NCBI RefSeq assembly: GCF_000340215.1
Contig: NW_006921539.1
Coordinates: 3,373,624 to 3,437,623 of the forward strand
Reading direction: 5' to 3'
Source: Pseudocercospora fijiensis CIRAD86
Taxonomy: Eukaryota; Ascomycota; Dothideomycetes; Mycosphaerellales; Mycosphaerellaceae
DNA: 64,000 nt
Shown here: piece by piece, positions 58,441 to 64,000 of the stretch
Layout: each line of letters starts with the position of its first letter
Numbering within the stretch: the first letter of the stretch is position 1
Position numbers and translations under genes: made by a program
The notes under the pieces: model-generated
Told to the model about the DNA's origin: nothing
What the model saw: only the letters and a program-made list of their open reading frames with translations
Database searches by the model: none

Positions 58441-59136
58441 TTGGAAAAGAAAGATTGGCCACGATCTGTGGGGGTTCATGGTTGGTTAATTGATATACCT
58501 ACGTGTCTAGCTTCCGAATATACCATGGCGATTTTGTTTTAATTGCAATATGCGGCCTCATTTTCAAGGCCTATAACGGAGAACGTTTTCGTCTCTCACT
58601 CAATTGTGAGAGTAATCGATTTCACGCACCGACACCGACACCTACTTGTCTCGAACGGAAAGCTACAGATAGTCTTGGTGAAGCAGGAGTGAGTGACCAG
58701 AGGTACGATTTGCTGGCCAATACCATCTAGCTTTGGACCTGCGAATCGAGATCGACGTTGATATTCACTCGGTGTGCGAGGAATGTTGTTGATCGTGTGA
58801 TCTCGGCAGTGCCCGCCGGCATCGTTCTTGAAGGTCGTATTGATCTTCGATTGCAGACTGATGTGAGGTTATTGCAAGGGATTTCGGTCCTCGATGGTCG
58901 TTACCACAGTTTTCAGGCCGACGTTGTAATCAGTAGAGCGGAGCGTAGCCATAATGACTGATACAAGCAAGCAATGTGTCTGAAAACTTGAAGCTGATGT
59001 AGATATGAAACTCGAAGCGCAGGTTCATATACATATACACAGCTTAAAGAAAAAGCATCTCACACTCAGAGCGCAGGACAGGACATCCAAGCAAGCAAGC
59101 AAGCAAACCAGGCGAGAAAAATCAAGAAATCCGCCG
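58441..59136. other. intergenic region between convergent genes
   Basis: Terminators of the transporter (plus) and the Cue1-like gene (minus). A short gcaagcaa run lies at 59090-59106. No gene is recognised. Confidence 0.5.
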
Positions 59137-59733
59137 TCACGATGATACAGCAACCTCGTTGTCCTTCTCCAACATCTTCCTCCTCGCCGCCAAAATCATC
59201 TCTTCCCTCCTCCTCTTCAACCCCTCAGCTCTCGCAACCTTATCCGAACTCCACCCACGCGCCATCCTCTTCTGCTCCTCACTAAGCACAGCCTCCTTCC
59301 CCTTCCCCCCAACTCTACTCTGCAACCCATACCTCGTAATAAGATCCGGTCGCGAAAGCTCACTCTTCCCCGCCGAAGAAGAATTTCTCGCACTACCAGT
59401 CGTCGTCGCAGGTGTGTTGGGGAGATCAGGTTGAAACGTCGGTGGTGGAGTCTCCAGGCCTCTTCCGCCCAGTACTCTCTCGGTAGTCGCTTCCACGCTG
59501 CCGCCGTTTCGTTGTAAGTCCCACGCTATACTGCGTCGGTCGAGTTGCGGGAACATGGAGGCGACTTGATCGATTTGTGCGGGATCGACGGGTCTTGATC
59601 TTTGCGATGAGCGGTTTGTGCCGCCTGTGGTGGTGGTGGGCTTGCTCATCCACCATCGTATCGCGAGGAAGCCGACGACTGCGACGGCGATGATTTGGGG
59701 GATGTTGATGGATGTTTGGCTCTCGTTCGCCAT
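59137..59733 (-). CDS. CUE1: Cue1-like CUE-domain protein of the ER membrane
   Basis: Single exon, 198 residues. An N-terminal transmembrane helix (IPQIIAVAVVGFLAIRWWM) is followed by a Ser/Thr-rich linker. A CUE domain follows at about residues 48-90 with the MFP motif (QVASMFPQLDRRSIAWDLQR) and the di-leucine-like end GSVEATTERVL. The C-terminal end is a basic amphipathic helix (KVARAEGLKRRREEMILAAR). This order matches yeast Cue1, which anchors the ubiquitin-conjugating enzyme Ubc7 at the ER and activates it for ER-associated degradation. The C-terminal helix would correspond to the Ubc7-binding region. Symbol is assigned by domain order only. Confidence 0.78.
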   Translation of the reverse strand: MANESQTSINIPQIIAVAVVGFLAIRWWMSKPTTTTGGTNRSSQRSRPVDPAQIDQVASMFPQLDRRSIAWDLQRNGGSVEATTERVLGGRGLETPPPTFQPDLPNTPATTTGSARNSSSAGKSELSRPDLITRYGLQSRVGGKGKEAVLSEEQKRMARGWSSDKVARAEGLKRRREEMILAARRKMLEKDNEVAVSS

Positions 59734-60367
59734 CGCGATGGTGTTTGAGGTGCTCCCAGTGGCGTAGAGATATTTTTTCGGACTGGTCGTGTGATGTCGT
59801 TTGACGTTGTTGGTCGGGAGGTTGGAAGCGGGTGCACGTCACAGTAGGACAAAGTTTTTGCCGGCGTTTGCTGAGGACAGGTCGGCTGCAGACAGAGAGG
59901 CTTTTGTCTGTGCGGAGAGTTGAATGATTCGTGATCGTGAATGTCTGGTCTAGGAAGAGAAGAGAATGAAAGTCGGGCTGCTTGTGACGGTGTTCTGGAC
60001 TTTTGGATGCGCTTCGGCATCATCGGCGCGCGGCATTCACTCGGCTGCGGCACGTGCGCTTGGACCCTGCTTGGCACTTGCCTTGGAAGCACCTTGGCAC
60101 CTCCCACCGCACTCCTAACAACTTCGCCGAAACTCCCTCACAAAGGTCACTTGTGTTCATCGGCGCCCTAGGTTCATGAGGGAGATTCAAGGCGTTCATC
60201 ATCAAGGTCGTCGGCAGTTTACACCACCGACTGCAAGATGTCATACGTCTGGTAGCACAGAGCGGAAGCAGAATTGTGTGTTCTCAAACAATCTGTGACT
60301 GCCTAGATGGCCTACATAGATCTTCTCTTGTCTGACGAAGCTCACGAAAATTGTACTCTGATCCATC
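59734..60367. other. promoter of the Cue1-like gene and 3' flank of the esterase gene
   Basis: Open frames here (for example complement 59646-60107) overlap the Cue1-like gene in another frame and show no motif. Confidence 0.5.
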
Positions 60368-61630
60368 TCAACCCCAATACATCCCCCACCGGCCCCCACC
60401 GTTAACAACATCAACAAACTCCCTAGCAATGATGCGATCCGCTTGCTCACTAGGATGTAAAGCATCATACCACAGAAAACTGTCCGGGTTTGGATCGGGC
60501 ATGCAGTCTTGTCCCGTGGCATTGCAATGACTGTTGACGTACCCCGTCACATTCAAAGGAGCTGTGCCGTTAAGGTAGGCGGCGGGGTTGTAGTAGATAT
60601 CTGAGATCTAGAGGGACGAGCGTTAGCAAACAAAAAGGAGTGAAAGACCTTCGCGAGCTGACTTACCAACCCATGCATATCCATCACAACAATTTTCGCC
60701 TCCGGCATGGATTTCTTGACAAGGACTTCAAACGGAGTCTGAAAATCATAGATCCGATTAACAGTCACAACCTCTTCCTCCATTCGATAAGAAATCTCTG
60801 TGCTATTACTTGGTTTGTCAGGCCAATACTGATTTCCCGGTCCAGGACCAAGACCTCCATTCTCAGGCGTCGCATAAAGCGGAGCAAGATTTAGAGGCGC
60901 AACGTTCTGCAGTACGAAATATCTCCCACCGTTTTCGTAGATCCGTTGAAGTTGCGCATACACGCAATCCGTGTAGTTCACGATATTTGTTCCCTTGACT
61001 TGGGAGTCGGAGATGAAAGCGTAGTTGCCGAGATCGTTTGTTCCGATCCACATCGAATAGACGGTTTCGTCTGAGGGGGTGATGAGGAATCTCTGACCTG
61101 AAGATGGGATGATGTACTGGGAATCTGCGATGTAGGCAGGGATTTCATATTGTTCGACAGCGGGAAATGGAGCGTTGATGTAGGAGAATGTTCGGGGTGT
61201 GATGTTGTTGCTGCAGACGGCGCCTGAGACGGCGTAGTTGTAGAGGTTGACTCCGCTGTACTGTTTTACGTATTGGGGCCAGATACGGCCTCCGTCTGAG
61301 GCGTGGTAGTTCTGAAAGACGTTAGTGAGTTCGGACTGAGAGATTTCGGAGAAAATTCGAACGAACTGTGGGATTGACCCAGCCTACTGGCGGGGCTTGA
61401 CCGTCGTGATCGCTGAAATAGCCCAGTCGACTGTCATCGGTATAGCTGTCGCCGAATGTGACGAGGGTGGTGAATTTCTTGAGATCCCATGAGTTGAAGC
61501 TGGAAGGCTGGCCGGGTTGAGGATGACCACCCCAAGGTCCATCTCCATGGTATCCCGGAGCGTAGCCTGGTGGCGAGGCTAGTGCATGTCCTGCCAGCAA
61601 TAGCAACTCAAGTGCTGTCGAAAGAGACAT
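60368..61630 (-). CDS. secreted GDSL/SGNH esterase (CE16-like)
   Basis: Three exons on the minus strand: 61367-61630, 60667-61311 and 60368-60607. Introns (61312-61366, GT..TTTCAG; 60608-60666, GTAAGT..CTCTAG) are phase 0. The product is about 382 residues. A signal peptide (MSLSTALELLLLAGHALASP) comes first. The SGNH blocks follow: I, TLVTFGDSYTDDSR with the nucleophile Ser; III, MWIGTNDLG; V, DALHPSEQ with the catalytic Asp and His. Several N-glycosylation sites and conserved Cys near the end fit a secreted enzyme. GDSYTD with WIGTND is typical of fungal carbohydrate esterase family 16 acetylesterases, which deacetylate hemicellulose fragments. The substrate is inferred. An upstream in-frame Met at 61681 is possible, but the signal peptide starts at 61630. 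Confidence 0.85.
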
Positions 61631-62182
61631 GGTATTGACGAACCTTGCGAGAGACGAGCAACGCACAAGATTTCCACTCACCGTCCGAAAAGCTTACCTT
61701 TGTAGGGCGAGGTGGAGTCTGTGAGGATCAGATCAGCCGGGATGCCACATGCAGATGTTCAGGTTCCATCCGTGCTCAAAAGCGAAAGGTTGTGGGATAT
61801 AGCCGTGCGTCATCATAAATCAACTGTAACACGAATAATAATAATCTGCACGATGAGGTGGTATGGTTGACGACCTTCCGAATTGAGCTTGGATTGTTTG
61901 CGGGGAATAAATTATTGTGGAGCAACGGATCTGAACAGGCTGAATTGCAAACGCGCCTATTTTGTTCGCGAGTCGGTACATATCTGATCGTTCAATCGGG
62001 ACAAGCGCTTGATAACCATCTTTCCAGAGCGCGTGCGCTTTCTCTCGCATACCAAAGCTTTTGTGTCTGCCGTACATTTTCGAGTGAAGCTGTAATATTA
62101 CACGATCCTCCCGCGGAAGGTGCCAAGACGAAACGCCGGTGCCCATGCCCTCATTCAAGAATGTCGTCAATCGTAAAGGTCG
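61631..62182. other. intergenic region
   Basis: Holds the esterase promoter and the 3' flank of the cyclophilin gene. A donor-like GTAAGC and an acceptor-like CGCAAG lie just upstream of the esterase ATG, so a 5' leader intron is possible. No further gene is recognised. Confidence 0.4.
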
Positions 62183-63409
62183 TTATAGTCGTCCAGGCTC
62201 GCGGTACTTCATCACACCACGCCCTTTGAATTTGACAGGCGGATCGAAATCATCATAAGCACCGCCGCCGAGCCTCCCGTCGCTGAGGCGGTTCTCATCC
62301 TGGTATCGATCTCGATCACGCGAAGGTCGGTATCTATCATTGCCTCCCCGATGGCCGGCAGAATACTTGTAGTTGTCATCGCGACGTGGACTCGGTCGAT
62401 ATCGATCCCCTTCAGGATCCCTCCTGACTTGTCTGTCGTATTGATTCGGCAGGCTTCTCCGCCTTCGCTCAGACTGAGCACCCTCATCTCGGCGGTCGAG
62501 GTGTCTGCTTGGAGACGGGCTGCGCTTGCGTTTGTGCTTCTTCACAGGCGAGTGCTCCGCATCCGACATGCTCTCCGACTCTTCTTCGATCGGGTGCGAT
62601 GACGAGCGTGATACTGAGCGGAGTCGTGGCCTGCCTCGCAATCCCTCATCCACTACATTGTCACTCTGCCGCCGGCTTCTTCGGCCATTTAGAGGGCGTT
62701 GATCTGGTGTTGTGTCCATCTCATCACCAGACCCATCGCTCTTTCGCCGCCTGCCTCTCTCGTCTGCCTGTGGTTGGGCAGTTGTCTCGTGTATCGAGTC
62801 GCGCTTCTGCTTCTTCCTCCGCTCTAGCTCTCCACATTTGGCGACAAGAACAGGCTCCACAGGTCTGTCATTTTTGTCCACTGCGACTTGCGAGATCAGG
62901 CGCAGCGTCTCTTCCCCAGATACTAGCCGTCCAAACAGGGTGTGTTTGCCATTCAAGTGCTCACATGGCTCTAGCGTAATGAAGAACTGGCTACCGTTTG
63001 TATGCTTCCCACTATTCGCTGATGCCACCAAGCCGGCCGCGTCCATTGCGCGCCAGTTGAGATTTTCATCTTCAAAAGTTCCCCCTCCGTATATGCTTGT
63101 GACGCCAGTGCCATCGCCCTTGGCAATGTCGCCGCCCTGGATCATGAATTCGTCGATGACTCGGTGGAAGGGAACTTTCTCGTAGGACAGGCCATTGTGC
63201 TCGCCTGTACACAGCTGGCGGAAGCTGCTGCGGTGTTAGTGATTGTATTCCATGAGCTCGGGAGGCCGCGGATCTTGTGCCTGTGCTAAGACTTACTTTT
63301 CTGCAGTGCGTGGTACTTTGTCCGTGAACAGCTCGATTGTCAGCCTGCCGGCAGGCCGCTCGCCGATGTTGACGTCCAGGAAGACTCGTGGTCGATTTGT
63401 CGAAGCCAT
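62183..63409 (-). CDS. cyclophilin with SR-like C-terminal tail
   Basis: Exons 63297-63409 and 62183-63224 on the minus strand, with intron GTAAGT..GCAGCAG, give about 384 residues. The N-terminal 170 residues are a cyclophilin domain: RPRVFLDVNIGERPAGRLTI, FHRVIDEFMIQGGDI with the catalytic Arg, ANSGKHTNGSQFFITLEPCE and HTLFGRLVSGEE. The position usually Trp (Trp121 in human CypA) is His here (EHLNGKHT), as in the large nuclear SR-cyclophilins, which lowers cyclosporin binding in that group. The tail is rich in Arg, Ser, Asp and Lys (KKHKRKRSPSPSRHLDRRDE) and ends with VKFKGRGVMKYREPGRL. This resembles PPIG-like, splicing-associated peptidyl-prolyl isomerases; a nuclear role is inferred. Confidence 0.88.
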
Positions 63410-64000
63410 GTTCAGGCGGTCTGCATGAGTTCGCAGCACGGTAGAGTTATGGGGCCGCAGTAGTGGGAGGGAAATGCCTGGGGGTGGTTGATCACGCAGC
63501 CACTACTGGTGCAGTAGATTATTGTGGGGTGCTGCTGAGAGTTCCACTGAGAGTTGCAAGCTGCTAGGCGATGTCACTCGGTCACTATTTCGTGCAGCTC
63601 GAATTGTCCCAAAGTTCCGAAGTTGGAGAGCTTCGAGCAGGGTGTGACTTCTTCAGAACTTCAGAAGTGTGCTTTTCCCACCAAGACGAGGAGATATGCT
63701 CTCACGAACGGTCTTCGGATCTGAGAATGCACAATGGAGAGGAGGGAGAGTGAAGGACGAGCAGGGCGACGACGACGACAATTCGGGAGAGGAATGTCCC
63801 GCGCGGCCTGTCTTGACTCATCTCAACCGTCCAAAAAGCCACTTCTCGTGAACCGGTATGATAGTACACGGACCAGCGGCTGTACAGCGAAACACGATTC
63901 TGTGAGCGACGACGACGACGACGAGGCGACGTATTTGCATCACCAGCACACAGGTTCCTTGTGACACAGAACCAGGCCCTCCAGCTGACGTCGTCGATCC
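63410..64000. other. promoter region of the cyclophilin gene and window end
   Basis: Short open frames on the plus strand (63571-63964) are low-complexity (runs of GAC/GAG) and carry no motif. Nothing is called. Confidence 0.45.

Overview
The window looks like chromosomal DNA of a filamentous ascomycete, probably a dothideomycete of the Mycosphaerella group. Genes are compact, introns are 50-75 bp with GT..AG ends, the protein families are fungal, and the repeats carry the signature of repeat-induced point mutation (RIP). Taxon is inferred from style and families, not from a search.

Layout. Positions 1-7676 are gene-bearing unique DNA: a Vps3844-domain membrane protein (579-1801), a small 2EXR/F-box-like protein (2169-3097), a small membrane protein (complement 4678-5187) and a choline/ethanolamine phosphotransferase (5686-7055). 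Positions 7677-52321 are about 45 kb of stacked, heavily mutated mobile elements. A 0.7 kb patch of unmutated DNA (52322-53039) follows, then a mutated MULE transposon with intact ends (53040-56435). Positions 56436-64000 are genes again: a hexose transporter (56689-58440), a Cue1-like ER protein (complement 59137-59733), a secreted GDSL/SGNH esterase (complement 60368-61630) and an SR-tailed cyclophilin (complement 62183-63409).

Elements in the island, left to right: (1) a 12.04 kb DNA transposon with 306 bp terminal inverted repeats, carrying a DUF6589/Academ-like transposase and, convergently, a RecQ-like helicase (AcademH type), with about 3.7 kb of tandem repeats between them; (2) element A, a 5'-truncated Ty3/gypsy chromovirus fragment (19717-about 22930); (3) element C, a minus-strand Ty3/gypsy element, split by (4) element B, a complete 6.9 kb chromovirus with 346 bp LTRs and target duplication ACGGC; (5) element D, a 12.26 kb Ty3/gypsy element with 279 bp LTRs and target duplication CTAT; (6) a MULE fragment, a Tc1/mariner-like transposase and an unidentified 1.7 kb reading frame.

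Mutation in the island is almost wholly CA to TA and TG to TA. CG is spared, so base composition stays moderate and reading frames are broken by TAG/TAA where Gln or Trp codons stood. Because RIP can make nearly every stop seen, openness of a frame is weak evidence here; I relied on family motifs.

The most unusual object is element D. Its first frame (gag plus protease) ends at TAA inside TAATG, and the ATG of that TAATG opens pol, at the foot of a GC-rich hairpin. The same hairpin recurs three more times in D, including at the end of a third, unidentified reading frame of about 950 codons placed after pol. This suggests a multicistronic retroelement using coupled stop-start translation.
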